DNA of 61,679 nucleotides, from NCBI GenBank assembly GCA_934636425.1, contig CAKUAV010000002.1:1-61679 (forward strand), given 5' to 3'. The position numbers were made by a program, and so were the translations under genes. The notes below the pieces were generated by a model, which was given only the letters and a program-made list of their open reading frames with translations, did no database searches and had not been told where the DNA came from. The stretch comes from an uncultured Clostridia bacterium. Lineage in GTDB: Bacteria; Bacillota; Clostridia; Christensenellales; Aristaeellaceae. This document shows, one piece after another, positions 9,363-18,612 of the stretch. The stretch's first letter is position 1. Every line of letters starts with the position of its first letter.

Positions 9363-11012
9363 TTGCCTATCACAACAGTGGACGGTCTGACGCTCAAAGA
9401 AATGTTTCTCTCGGGCGCGGCCTTGCTGGATAAAAACCGTCAGGCCGTCGATGCGCTCAATGTCTTCCCCGTCCCGGACGGCGACACCGGCACAAATATG
9501 TCCCAGACTATACTCTCCGCCGTTCGCGAGCTGGGCAGCCGCTCCTTCAGCGGCGCCGGCGACGTGGCCAGCACCGTGGCCAAGGGCGCTCTGAAGGGCG
9601 CGCGCGGCAACTCCGGCGTTATTCTGAGCCAGATACTGCGCGGCATCGCCAAGGCGCTCGAGGGCAGCGACATCATGGACGCGCCGCTCTTTGCCAAGGC
9701 CATGCGTCTGGGCGCGGACACCGCCTACAAGGCCGTCATGAAGCCCAAGGAGGGCACGATACTGACCGTCATACGCGTCATCGCCGAGGAGGTCGAGCGC
9801 GAGGCGGCCAAGACAGACGATCTGGTCGAGCTGATGAACGTTGTGGCCGAGCGCGGCGACGCGATACTGCGCCGCACGCCCGATATGCTGCCCGTGCTCA
9901 AGCAGGCCGGCGTGGTCGATTCCGGCGGCAAGGGCCTCATGGTGTTCTTCACCGGCTTCCGCGCCGCGCTGGTGGGCGAGCCGATCGAGGACGCCGCCAC
10001 GACCGAGGCCGTCGCGCCCAAGCCGCTGCCCGGCGAATATGTGGACGACCACGATCACCTCACCGAGATCACATACGCCTACTGCACAGAATTTATCGTA
10101 TCGCACCCCCGCCCCGACATGAAGGACAGCGAGGTGGCGCGGCTGCGCAAGCGGCTGGAGCGCATCGGCGACTGCGTGATCGTCATAGGCGATCTGGAGG
10201 TCGTCAAGGTTCACGTTCACACCAACGATCCCGGCAAGGCGCTGCAAATGGCGCTCGAGCTGGGCGAGCTGGACGCCATAAAGATCGACAATATGCTCGA
10301 GGAGTTCCGCGAGCGTCAGGCTCAGAAGAAGGAAGAAGAGGCGAAGACGCCCAAAAAGCCCTTCGGCATGGTGGCTGTGGCGCTGGGCGAGGGCATTTCC
10401 AGCATCTTCCACGATCTGGGCGTCGACAAGGTGGTCGACGGCGGACAGACCATGAACCCCACGATCAAGGATCTGGCCGACGCCATCGACGAGACCCATG
10501 CCGAAGAGGTGTTCGTGCTGCCCAACAACTCGAACATCATACTGGCGGCTCAGCAGGCGGCCGAGCTGACCGAGAGCCGCGTCTATGTCGTGCCGACCAA
10601 ATCGGTGCCTATGGGCATTTCCGCGGCGGTGGCATTCGTGCCGGACGCGAGCGGCGATGAGAACTTCGAAGCCATGAAGGAAGCGGCCATGCATGTGCAC
10701 ACCGCCTCCATCACCTACGCCGTGCGCGACACCAACTTCGACGGCCACGACATCCACGAGGGCGACATAATGGGGCTGATCGACAACAAGATCAGCTGCG
10801 TCGGCCAGTCGATCGAAGAGGTGGTCAAGGATTCGCTCAAGGACATGGTGGACGACGACTCCGAGCTGATCACCATGTTCTACGGTCAGGAAACCAGCAA
10901 GGAAGCCGCCGAAGCGCTCAGGGACGAGCTGCAGTCGCTCTATGAGGACTGCGACGTGACGCTCTATGAGGGCGATCAGCCGCTGTACTACTACATCATA
11001 TCGGTCGAATGA
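9363..11012 (+). CDS. fakA: Fatty acid kinase FakA (YloV; DhaL domain protein)
   Basis: About 549 residues. The N-terminal DhaL-type kinase domain (about 1-195) carries the Mg-ATP motif PVPDGDTGTNM at residues 36-46 and a glycine-rich GARGNSGVILSQILRG. A middle zinc/linker domain and a C-terminal domain (PNNSNIILAAQQAAEL, VPTKSVPMGISAAVAF) complete the known FakA layout. It phosphorylates fatty acids bound to a DegV-type FakB partner, feeding PlsX/PlsY phospholipid synthesis. I choose the TTG at 9363, 8 bp after GGAGG; the ATG at 9348 overlaps that Shine-Dalgarno site. A DegV-family gene lies at 59.4 kb in this same window. Confidence 0.94.
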   Translation: MPITTVDGLTLKEMFLSGAALLDKNRQAVDALNVFPVPDGDTGTNMSQTILSAVRELGSRSFSGAGDVASTVAKGALKGARGNSGVILSQILRGIAKALEGSDIMDAPLFAKAMRLGADTAYKAVMKPKEGTILTVIRVIAEEVEREAAKTDDLVELMNVVAERGDAILRRTPDMLPVLKQAGVVDSGGKGLMVFFTGFRAALVGEPIEDAATTEAVAPKPLPGEYVDDHDHLTEITYAYCTEFIVSHPRPDMKDSEVARLRKRLERIGDCVIVIGDLEVVKVHVHTNDPGKALQMALELGELDAIKIDNMLEEFRERQAQKKEEEAKTPKKPFGMVAVALGEGISSIFHDLGVDKVVDGGQTMNPTIKDLADAIDETHAEEVFVLPNNSNIILAAQQAAELTESRVYVVPTKSVPMGISAAVAFVPDASGDENFEAMKEAAMHVHTASITYAVRDTNFDGHDIHEGDIMGLIDNKISCVGQSIEEVVKDSLKDMVDDDSELITMFYGQETSKEAAEALRDELQSLYEDCDVTLYEGDQPLYYYIISVE

Positions 11013-11039
11013 CAAACGCGCCGACTGCGCTGGATTTAC

Positions 11040-11073
11040 AAGGGGAGAGGCTGCATCGGCCTCTCCCCTTTTC
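11040..11073 (+). terminator. Terminator after fakA
   Basis: Perfect 12-bp stem AAGGGGAGAGGC / GCCTCTCCCCTT with loop TGCATCG and a short T run. Confidence 0.88.
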
Positions 11074-11184
11074 AACCCCGCCGCGCGCCGGTCGATTCTT
11101 AAGCGGCGCAAGCCACTGAATTCAAATAAACGCGGCTTACGATGAGAGATTTGACGTGCAAAGGACTAAAAGCCTCCCGTCGGA

Positions 11185-11540
11185 GTTTTCAAGCCTGAGC
11201 GCGGCAAAGCGTCGCCTGATGAAGCCTTCCCAGCGCCTCTGAATAAATGGCTGCGCGCCCATACGAATTTGTTCGCGGCGCTTGAAGCCCCGAGTTCAAA
11301 CGCAAGCGCTTCCCGCTGGAAACGCGCAAGGCCCAGCAAATTGGAAGCGCTAAATCTCATCGGGCTTTTTTCAGGCCTGAGCACGGCAGAAAAGCGCGGC
11401 TTAGCAAAGATCAAAGCGCGCTCTGAAGGACGGCTGAAATGCGCCGCGCTCCCATGTATTTACACGGCGCGGCGCTCGAAGCTCATAGGTTCAGGCAAAA
11501 GCGCTTCACGCCGAAAGCTCGCAAGCCCGGTGAATTGAGT
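11185..11540. repeat. Degenerate direct duplication, about 182-195 bp apart
   Basis: GCCTGAGCGCGGC at 11193 returns as GCCTGAGCACGGC about 182 bp later, and AAGCGCTTCCCGC near 11304 returns as AAGCGCTTCACGC near 11499. The rest of the two halves aligns loosely. The 11074-11636 gap between fakA and recG shows no gene-like ORF; the duplication is its only visible structure. Confidence 0.6.
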
Positions 11541-11636
11541 GTCCGACTCTATTGAGATTCTTTGACTTGAGCGCGCCGAAATCGCCGCTTTACGAATCGT
11601 CAGAACGCATCGCCGCAAAAAAGGAGGCCACCGGCC

Positions 11637-13640
11637 ATGAGCGAACTCCGTCTTTCCGACATTAAGGGCGTGGGCCCGGCGCGCCTCAAGGCGCTGCGCG
11701 AGGCCGGCATCGATACGGTCTCTGCGCTGCTCGCCTATCTGCCGCGCGAATACCGCGATCTGAGCCATATCCGTCCGCTGGGCGAATTGTCTGCCGGCGA
11801 CGAGGCGGCTGTGCGCGTGCGCGTAAACGGCGGCGCGGCAATACATCGCGCCGGCAAGCTGCTGGTGATCAAGGCGCGCGTCAGCGACGATTCCGACACG
11901 ATGAGCGCGGTGTGGTATAACCAGCCGTGGCTCAGGGAAACGCTCGTGCCCGGGCGCGAGTTCCTGCTCTACGGAAAGGTCGAGGCGCGCTTTGGCGAAC
12001 TGCAGCTGGTCTGCCCGGCGTTCGAAGCGGGCGAGGGGCTGAAGCCGGTCTACAAGCCGCTGCCGGGCATAACGCCGCGCGTGCTCCAGCAGACCATTCT
12101 CGCCGCGCTGGACGCTCAGGACGGCCAGTATGAGGAGACGCTGCCCGAGACGCTGCGCCGCCGCTACGGCCTGTGCGAGCGCAATTACGCGCTGCGCAAC
12201 GCCCACTGCCCGCTCAATCACGACGCGCTCGCCGCCGCCCGCCGCCGCTTGGCGTTCGAGGAGCTTCTCTTCTTTCAGGTCGGCCTGTGGCTGATGCGCG
12301 GCACAAAGCGCGAGGGCGTGATGATCGACTGTCCCGATACGCGCGCGGACGAATACTGGAAGACGCTGCCCTTTTCCCCGACAAACGCGCAGAGACGCGT
12401 GCTTCACGAGGTGCTCGCCGATATGCGCGCGCCCTTCCCGATGGCGCGGCTGGTTCAGGGCGACGTGGGCAGCGGCAAGACGGCCATCGCCTTCGCCGCG
12501 ATGTACGCCGCGGTCAGGGGCGGCTGGCAGTGCGCGCTGATGGCGCCCACCGAAATTCTCGCCGCGCAGCACTACGAAGCGGCGCAGAAGCTGCTCGAGC
12601 CGCTGGGCATACGCTGCGGCCTGCTGACCGGCTCTCTCACGCCGAAAAACAAGCGGCTGGCGCACGAAGCCATCGCGTCGGGCGAATGGCAGGCGGTGAT
12701 CGGCACACACGCGCTGATCACCGAGAGCGTGACCTACAACCATCTCGGGCTGGTCATCACCGACGAGCAGCATCGCTTCGGCGTTCGGCAGCGCACGCTC
12801 TTTTCCGAAAAGGGCTCCTCGCCCAACGTGCTGGTCATGTCGGCCACGCCCATACCGCGCACGCTGTCGCTGATACTCTACGGCGATCTGGACATATCGG
12901 TCGTTGACGAGCTGCCGCCCGGACGCACGCCGGTGCAGACGCGCATCGTGCCCGAGAAAAAGCGCAGCGATATGTACGGCTTTCTGCGCGCGCAGGTACA
13001 GGCGGGACGTCAGATCTACGTCGTCTGCCCGCTGATCGAGGAGAGCGAGGCCATGGACGCAAAGCCCGCCGAGGTCATCTATGAGGAGCTGCGCACAAAA
13101 TACCTGAGCGATCTGCGCGTCGCGCTGGTGCACGGCCGCATGAAGAGCGCCGACAAGGAGGAAACGCTCAACGCCTTCCATGCCGGTCAGATCGACGTGC
13201 TGGTGTCCACGACGGTCATCGAGGTGGGCGTGAATGTGCCCAACGCCAGCGTCATGGTGATCGAAAACGCCGAGCGCTTCGGTCTGGCTCAGCTGCATCA
13301 GCTGCGCGGGCGCGTGGGGCGCGGCGCGGCCATGTCCTACTGCTTCCTGATGGCCGAGCCCAACGAGCGGCTGCGGCTGCTCACGCGCACAAACGACGGC
13401 TTTGAAATCGCGCAGAAGGACATGGAGCTGCGCGGCCCCGGCGAGCTGCTCGGCCAGCGCCAGTCGGGCGTGATGTCGCTGGGCGCGGGCGCGGCGCTGA
13501 GCGACACGGCGCTGCTCAAGGAAACGCACGACGCGGCGCGCGAGCTGCTCAGAAGCCCGAACAGCGAGGAGGCCCGCGCGGTCATAACCCGCGCCGAAGC
13601 ACTCTTTGCCGAGCGCCTGCACGACGTGGCGATGAACTAG
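11637..13640 (+). CDS. recG: ATP-dependent DNA helicase RecG
   Basis: 667 residues, family-typical. The N-terminal wedge/OB region begins with a helix-hairpin-helix-like IKGVGPARLKALREAGI. Superfamily 2 motifs follow: Walker A GDVGSGKT near residue 275, Walker B DEQH near 374 (TDEQHRFGVRQR), SATPIPRT, and motif VI QLHQLRGRVGRG. The C-terminal QKDMELRGPGELLGQRQSG region is RecG-specific. It remodels stalled forks and branched DNA. AAGGAGG precedes the ATG. It follows fakA at 624 bp instead of the usual short distance because repeat DNA and a terminator separate them. Confidence 0.97.
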   Translation: MSELRLSDIKGVGPARLKALREAGIDTVSALLAYLPREYRDLSHIRPLGELSAGDEAAVRVRVNGGAAIHRAGKLLVIKARVSDDSDTMSAVWYNQPWLRETLVPGREFLLYGKVEARFGELQLVCPAFEAGEGLKPVYKPLPGITPRVLQQTILAALDAQDGQYEETLPETLRRRYGLCERNYALRNAHCPLNHDALAAARRRLAFEELLFFQVGLWLMRGTKREGVMIDCPDTRADEYWKTLPFSPTNAQRRVLHEVLADMRAPFPMARLVQGDVGSGKTAIAFAAMYAAVRGGWQCALMAPTEILAAQHYEAAQKLLEPLGIRCGLLTGSLTPKNKRLAHEAIASGEWQAVIGTHALITESVTYNHLGLVITDEQHRFGVRQRTLFSEKGSSPNVLVMSATPIPRTLSLILYGDLDISVVDELPPGRTPVQTRIVPEKKRSDMYGFLRAQVQAGRQIYVVCPLIEESEAMDAKPAEVIYEELRTKYLSDLRVALVHGRMKSADKEETLNAFHAGQIDVLVSTTVIEVGVNVPNASVMVIENAERFGLAQLHQLRGRVGRGAAMSYCFLMAEPNERLRLLTRTNDGFEIAQKDMELRGPGELLGQRQSGVMSLGAGAALSDTALLKETHDAARELLRSPNSEEARAVITRAEALFAERLHDVAMN

Positions 13641-13725
13641 CGCCCGCTTCAAAAGAAAAACAGCGCAAACTCGAGCCGCTTTTCGCCGATTCAGGCGTAA
13701 AAAGCGCGAAACGAGCTGCTTTGCG

Positions 13726-14275
13726 TTTTTATGCGCGGCCGCGCATCGGCTCAGGGGCAAAACCGCCGGTTCTGTGAGAGCAATGATTGGCTTTCCGGCG
13801 CAGGAACGCCGCGTTGCGCTCTGTAAATTTCCGAAACTTTCTCTGCAACGTATTTTCATCGGCTCAGGAGCAAACGGCGCAGAACCGCTTGAAGGCCGCA
13901 TTACAGAATTTCTGAAACGCCGCGTCTGCATTTTCACCGGCACGGGGCGCGGCCTTGCGGCAACGCTTGGGCGCAGATCGGGATAAGCTGCGTTTTTATG
14001 CGCAGCCGCGCATCGGCTCAGGGACGAAACCGCCGGTTCTGTGAGAGCAAAGATTGGCTTTCCGGCGCAGGAACGCCGCGCTGCGCTCTGTGAATTTCCG
14101 AAACTTTCTCCGCAACGTATTTTCACCGGCTCAGGAGCCAACGGCGCAGAACCGGTTGAAGGCCGCATTGCAGAATTTCCGAAACGCCGCATCTGCATTT
14201 TCACCGGCACGGGGCGCGACCTTGCGGCAACGCTTGGGCGCAGATCGGGATAAGCTGTGCTTTTTAGCGCGGCCG
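13726..14275. repeat. Two and a fraction tandem copies of a 267-bp repeat
   Basis: TTTTTATGCGC(G/A)(G/C)CCGCGC begins at 13726 and 13993, and a truncated third start (TTTTTAGCGCGGCCGC) occurs at 14261. The two full units are about 93-95% identical by eye. Internal motifs (GGCTCAGG, TTTCCGAAAC) recur within a unit, suggesting an older shorter period. It fills nearly all of the recG to membrane-protein gap. Confidence 0.9.
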
Positions 14276-14327
14276 CAGGCCGATTCAGGGGCAGTTCCAT
14301 CGCCCATTGACCACGGGAGGGATAGTC

Positions 14328-14957
14328 ATGTCCGAAAAAACAGCGCTGCGCGCGGCGCTCATGCTCAATCTGGCCGTCGTCGTTATGGAGATTGTCAGCG
14401 CGGCCATGAGCTGGCGGCAGCTGAACCTTGGAATGTTCATGTTTTATACGCAGGACAGCAATATTCTGGCATGCGCCGCCTGCGCGCTGCTCGCCGCGTT
14501 CCAGATCCGCGCTCTGCGGACGGGCGCGGATATTCCCGTCTGGGCGCAGCGGCTCAAGTACGCCGCGGTGTGCTGCCTGTCGGTCACGTTTCTCGTGGTC
14601 GTGCTGGTGCTCGCGCCCATGAGCGACGGTGCGTACGGCGTGATGCTGCTCAGCGGCACGATGCTGTATCACCATCTGCTCTGCCCGCTCGCGGCGTTCC
14701 TCGGCTTTGTGCTCTTCGAAAAGAGGCCGGCGCTGCGCCGCATCGACGCGCTCCTGCCCACGCTGCTGACGCTTGTCTACGCCGTCGTGCTGACCGTGCT
14801 CAACATCGCGCGCGTCCTGGACGGCCCCTATCCGTTTTTGCGCGTGTATGCCCAGAGCGTGAATGCGTCGATTCTCTGGGCGCTGGCCATACTGGGCGGC
14901 GCGGAGATGCTCGCCTGGGGCGTTTTCGCGCTGCACAGCCGCATTCACCGCACATGA
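14328..14957 (+). CDS. Six-helix integral membrane protein, Pr6Pr-like
   Basis: 209 residues with about six predicted transmembrane segments: roughly 8-28, 37-56, 73-93, 101-124, 138-158 and 175-197. The motifs FYTQDSN after helix 1 and LYHHLLCPLAAFLGFVLFE resemble the prokaryotic Pr6Pr/FAR-17a-like membrane family (FTxQSN and HxxxPLLxxxDWLLF). No enzymatic role is known for that family. GGGAGG 8 bp before the ATG at 14328 supports the start. The assignment rests on pattern resemblance and could be wrong at family level; membrane location is secure. Confidence 0.72.
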   Translation: MSEKTALRAALMLNLAVVVMEIVSAAMSWRQLNLGMFMFYTQDSNILACAACALLAAFQIRALRTGADIPVWAQRLKYAAVCCLSVTFLVVVLVLAPMSDGAYGVMLLSGTMLYHHLLCPLAAFLGFVLFEKRPALRRIDALLPTLLTLVYAVVLTVLNIARVLDGPYPFLRVYAQSVNASILWALAILGGAEMLAWGVFALHSRIHRT

Positions 14958-15035
14958 CGCGCGCATCAGATGCGCCTTCTCCCGCCGCAAGAGCGCTTTG
15001 GAAGCTGCGCGGCGGTCAATCGCGCCTCGAAATTT

Positions 15036-15082
15036 ATAAAAAACGCGCTTCGTCCGAAATCCGAACGAAACGCGTTTTTTAT
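15036..15082. terminator. Bidirectional terminator
   Basis: AAAAAACGCG...TTCGT and ACGAA...CGCGTTTTTT form a stem with A and T runs on both sides, between the convergent membrane-protein and lipoprotein genes. Confidence 0.85.
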
Positions 15083-15097
15083 TCGATTGTGAGGCGG

Positions 15098-15709
15098 TTA
15101 TTCGCCCTCGGCGAGCGTATAGCTGACCTGCTCGAGCTTCTCGTCGCCGCTGAAGAGCACCTGCACGATATCGCCCTTGGGAGTCGCCCAGACGTAAAGG
15201 CGCTTGATCTCCGGGTTGTCGCTGGTGTCCTGCGCGATCTGAGCCAGCTCCAGCGCGCGGCCGCCCAGCGCGCCGCAGGTCATGGCGTAGGTATAGTTCT
15301 TGTTCAGCACGGCAAACTGATCGATGCTCGTGGCGTTCGAGATCTCGCCCAGCTGGCGCAGATCCTTGTAGTAGAGCACCTTGGCGCGCAGCCGGCCGCT
15401 GTCGAAGAACGCCGCGGCAAAGCCGTAGCCGTCCTCCATCACCCAGCTGTAGCTGTCGCCCGATTCGCCTTCCTCCTTGACCGGCTCGCCGTATTTCTCG
15501 GTCAGGCTGGTCAGCGTCTCGCCGAACGTCACGGCGTTATAGTACTGATACAGCGCCTCGCGGTCGGTGTACATCGGCTCGGTCAGAGGAGCCAGCGTGG
15601 CCGTGGGCTCGGCGTTCGGATCAGCGACGTCACCGCCCTGAACGCAGCCGGTCAGTATCAGCGCCGTCGCCAGAACCAGCGCCGCGAGGGTCGTCCATTT
15701 TTTGAGCAT
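15098..15709 (-). CDS. Lipoprotein of unknown function
   Basis: 203 residues. The N-terminus MLKKWTTLAALVLATALILTGC ends in a lipobox with Cys22 as the lipidated residue. A Thr/Pro-rich linker follows, then two segments that look like a repeated small alpha-beta fold: FGETLTSLTEKYGEP...SWVMEDGYGFAAAFFDSGRLRAKVLYY and, less clearly, the second half. The DGYGFAAAFFDSGRL stretch resembles BLIP/SmpA-type tandem domains, but this is only suggestive. It is anchored to the outer face of the membrane. Strong own promoter; monocistronic. No function is assigned. Confidence 0.8.
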   Translation of the reverse strand: MLKKWTTLAALVLATALILTGCVQGGDVADPNAEPTATLAPLTEPMYTDREALYQYYNAVTFGETLTSLTEKYGEPVKEEGESGDSYSWVMEDGYGFAAAFFDSGRLRAKVLYYKDLRQLGEISNATSIDQFAVLNKNYTYAMTCGALGGRALELAQIAQDTSDNPEIKRLYVWATPKGDIVQVLFSGDEKLEQVSYTLAEGE

Positions 15710-15743
15710 TGCATTTGTCCTCCCGAAAAAAGCTCTTTATTTC

Positions 15744-15772
15744 ATTGTAACACATTTTTCAGGCCTTAACAA
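15744..15772 (-). promoter_or_regulatory. Lipoprotein gene promoter
   Basis: Minus strand TTGTTA, 17 bp, TACAAT, about 35 bp upstream of the start codon. Confidence 0.75.
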
Positions 15773-15793
15773 GCCCCCATTGACGGAAAACTC

Positions 15794-17893
15794 TCAATCC
15801 TTCCGTTCCCGAACGAGCAGCATGGCCTTCGCGCCGTCCGTCCTCACGCAATCGGTATCGGCATAGAGCGCGCCGCTCGCCAGATCGCGCCAGTCGGCCT
15901 TCTCCGGCAGATGAATCGCGTTTTCGCCGCTGAAGAACACGCCGGTGAAGCGCGCGTCGCCGTAATAGACCGCGCCGGCCTCGCCGATCAGGCGGCAATT
16001 CGCCCTTTCCGCGATTTTGCGCAGCTGGCAGCGCGTTATGCGGCTCAGGCAGTTCATCACGCGCCGCCCCCGCCGGACGAGCTTTGCGCGGCCATTTTCG
16101 GCGGCGAGTATCTCCGCGTCTGCATCGGTTATAAAAAGCGTCGGGCAGCCGCCGTCTGCAGACAGGCCGTCCTGTGCGCAGGAAAAGCCGGTGAACGCGC
16201 GCACGTTGTCCAGCCCCGCCCGTTCGCCGGTATAATAGCCCGCGGCGTAGTTGAACATGAGCGTTGCGCCCCTCGCTTCAAGCGAGCGCGCCCAGCCGGG
16301 TACGTCGCCGCCGATCGCCAGCGTGTGCGCGAAGATCACCAGACGATAGCGCGATATATCGATCGCGTGAATGTCGGACAGGCGATAGGTATCGAACAGC
16401 ACGCCCGACATGGCCAGCTCGGCGATAAAATCGCGCGAATAGCTGTTGGTCAGGCTCTTACTCACGCCCGCGCGCAGCATCCCCTCCTCGCCCATGAGCA
16501 CCAGCACGTCGGCGGCGCTCTCACAGGGCTGCCGCTCGATCAGCCGCTTGGCGCGCGCCATGCGCTCCACCTGCGCCATCAGCGCGGGATGATCAAACCA
16601 GCCGCCGCCCAGATCCATCCACCAGAAGCCCGAATTGTGCGAAAGGTTCTTGGCAAACTCGCGCCAGAACACGCCGCAGGTGTCCTCGACATTATCGACG
16701 CGGCCGTTGCCGTCGCCCGCGAGAAACGTGCGGTTGTCCAACTCGTCCAGCCACAGCTTTTTCAGATTGACCGACTGCGCCGGAATCATCTCGCCGCCGG
16801 GGTTGTTCTCGTTGGCGCGGTAGTACGACTTGGGCGCGGCCAGAAAATCGACATACGGGCTGTCCAGCAGTCGGTCGATCGCCAGATGTCCGGCATACTG
16901 CGCGTTCTCGCAGAAGTTCATATAGCCGTAAAAGCTGCCGTACGCCTTGCCGGTCTTTTCCTTGACGATGCGGCCGAAATGCGTCACCGCGTCCACCGCC
17001 GCGTCCGAAACGAAGCGGTCGTAGTCGACGCACAGCGTTTTCCCCACGCGCATCAGCCCGTCCAGCGTGTCATTCTGCGCATAGCGCACCTCGGGCGAGG
17101 GCAGGAAGCAGGCGTTTTCGTCGACGCTTTCCAGCCCCCACGCCGCGCACACGCCCGCCCGCGAGCCGTACCTGTCCTCCGCCCAGCGATAGAAATTCCT
17201 GAGCTGAACAAGGCCGTAATCGCCGTAATGGCCGCAGGCGCGCCCCCACTGCATGACCTCGGCGCACGGCCCGAAGCCGACATGATAGCCCACGATCCTC
17301 TCGCCGTAAGGCCCGCTCTCGATGTGATCGATCAGCCGCGCGAGCGCTTCGCCTGCGTCCCGCTTCCATTGCTCGGACGAAACCGACTGGAGCGCGATCA
17401 GCGAATTCACGTTGGGACGCGGGTCGACGAAATCCGCGTCGGCGATCTGATAGCCGCGCTCGGTCTCATAGCCGAGCCAGTCCTGCCGCGGCCCGCCGGC
17501 CAGATCGGCGATTTCCGCCGCCGTGCGGTGCGGCGCGCCCTCCCAGTAGACGAACGTGTCCTCCGGATGCGCGCGGCACCACAGGGGCGGCACGTTCAGC
17601 TTGACGCGCGGCATATACAGACAGTCGGGATTGGCCGCGAAAAATTCGTCCAGTATGCGGTCGGTCAGTGAATAGTCGTATTCGTCCTCGCCCATCCAGC
17701 CGGCGTGGAGAATCGACGTGTGAACGCGCACGCCCGCGTCCGCGAACTGCCTGTGATAGCGCACGAACCGGCTCTGATCGGCGTACATGATGAGCGGCCG
17801 CCCCGCCGCGTCCTTAATCGGCGGGTCATAGCAGAACCCCAGCCGCGACCAGAACAGCGGCTCATCGCGCAGCAGTCTGTTGTAATCGGTCAT
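15794..17893 (-). CDS. GH42-like glycoside hydrolase (clan GH-A) with trimerisation-type domain
   Basis: 699 residues. The first about 400 look like a TIM-barrel glycosidase (FVRYHRQFADAGVRVHTSILHAGW, then NFYRWAEDRYGSRAGVCAAWGL, a segment typical of GH42-type proteins). Residues about 480-600 (ADVLVLMGEEG, YRLVIFAHTLAIGGDVPGWARSLEARGATLMFNYAAGYYTGE) resemble the flavodoxin/GATase-like trimerisation domain of GH42. The usual Asn-Glu acid/base pair is not obvious; the corresponding strand reads GYHVGFGPCAEV, with E212 the best candidate. No signal peptide. AAGGAG precedes the ATG at 17891-17893. Substrate is unknown; a galactoside-type activity is only one possibility. Confidence 0.7.
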   Translation of the reverse strand: MTDYNRLLRDEPLFWSRLGFCYDPPIKDAAGRPLIMYADQSRFVRYHRQFADAGVRVHTSILHAGWMGEDEYDYSLTDRILDEFFAANPDCLYMPRVKLNVPPLWCRAHPEDTFVYWEGAPHRTAAEIADLAGGPRQDWLGYETERGYQIADADFVDPRPNVNSLIALQSVSSEQWKRDAGEALARLIDHIESGPYGERIVGYHVGFGPCAEVMQWGRACGHYGDYGLVQLRNFYRWAEDRYGSRAGVCAAWGLESVDENACFLPSPEVRYAQNDTLDGLMRVGKTLCVDYDRFVSDAAVDAVTHFGRIVKEKTGKAYGSFYGYMNFCENAQYAGHLAIDRLLDSPYVDFLAAPKSYYRANENNPGGEMIPAQSVNLKKLWLDELDNRTFLAGDGNGRVDNVEDTCGVFWREFAKNLSHNSGFWWMDLGGGWFDHPALMAQVERMARAKRLIERQPCESAADVLVLMGEEGMLRAGVSKSLTNSYSRDFIAELAMSGVLFDTYRLSDIHAIDISRYRLVIFAHTLAIGGDVPGWARSLEARGATLMFNYAAGYYTGERAGLDNVRAFTGFSCAQDGLSADGGCPTLFITDADAEILAAENGRAKLVRRGRRVMNCLSRITRCQLRKIAERANCRLIGEAGAVYYGDARFTGVFFSGENAIHLPEKADWRDLASGALYADTDCVRTDGAKAMLLVRERKD

Positions 17894-17932
17894 ATGAAAA
17901 AGCTCCTTATTCTCAGCAAATGTCCCACTCCG

Positions 17933-17962
17933 ATTGTAGCACACTTTTCGGCCGCGGCGCAA
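17933..17962 (-). promoter_or_regulatory. Promoter of the GH42-like gene
   Basis: Minus strand TTGCGC, 18 bp, TACAAT, about 40 bp upstream of the ATG. Confidence 0.65.
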
Positions 17963-18020
17963 GTAAAAGCGCGAAATCCGCTGTGTCATCGCGCCCTCCG
18001 TGACAGCGCGCGCGAATGCT

Positions 18021-18455
18021 TCAGAATATATGCACATATTCCCGCACGGCCGGCCAGTCCCCAAGCGGCCGGTCGAGCGCGTCGCGCGTATGCGCCGCGG
18101 CGGTCGCGCCCGCGCCCGGCGTGAGCAGCACCAGCGCATGATACCATCTCGCGCCGTTCCAGAGGAACACGATATCGCCCATCTCCGCCTCGTCCGCGCG
18201 GCAGAGCTGAGCGCGCCCGTCCAGCAGCAGCCATTCGCGCAGGAAGCGCACGCCGCTCCACGATGCCGTTCGATCGCCCATAGAGCGATAATACCAGCCT
18301 GCCGCCATATCGCCCCAGCCCGCCCAGAGGCACTGCGACGCAAAATTGGCGCAGTCTCCGCCCAGCGCTGAGAAATCGCCGAAGCGCGGATTGCGGCCGA
18401 GCGCCCAGCGGCGCGCGTACATGACCGCCGCCTCCCTGTCGTACTCTGAGCGCAT
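18021..18455 (-). CDS. Amidase domain protein (putative amidase, PF12671-like)
   Basis: 144 residues forming one papain-like putative amidase domain: YDREAAVMYARRWALGRNPRFGDFS followed by GGDCANFASQCL with C35 as the likely nucleophile, and WYHALVLL supplying the likely histidine. The YxxxAAxxYAxxWA...NPxF..F...GGDCxNFxSQ pattern is diagnostic. No signal peptide or wall-binding domain is visible, so it may act in the cytoplasm or represent the bare catalytic module. It precedes the GH42-like gene on the same strand (127 bp gap containing that gene's promoter). Cell-wall or peptide amide hydrolysis is inferred. Confidence 0.8.
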   Translation of the reverse strand: MRSEYDREAAVMYARRWALGRNPRFGDFSALGGDCANFASQCLWAGWGDMAAGWYYRSMGDRTASWSGVRFLREWLLLDGRAQLCRADEAEMGDIVFLWNGARWYHALVLLTPGAGATAAAHTRDALDRPLGDWPAVREYVHIF

Positions 18456-18612
18456 CTCGCCGCCCCCTTTCCTGTCCTATCAGGAAATGCGCATTTTTGC
18501 CCGCGCATGACAAAAAAGCCGCGCAGGAGCGCGCTCAGTAACCGGCTCTTCACACAGCCATGATATAATAGCGCCATATGATATGAACACAGCCTTTTGA
18601 GGAGGATTTGAC

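Noticed and set aside
8913..11111. 732-codon minus-strand ORF
   Set aside because: Antisense to yloU and fakA, which are clearly the real genes.
11460..14990. 1176-codon minus-strand ORF
   Set aside because: It is antisense to recG and the membrane-protein gene and runs through the 267-bp repeat; shadow composition and no start signals.
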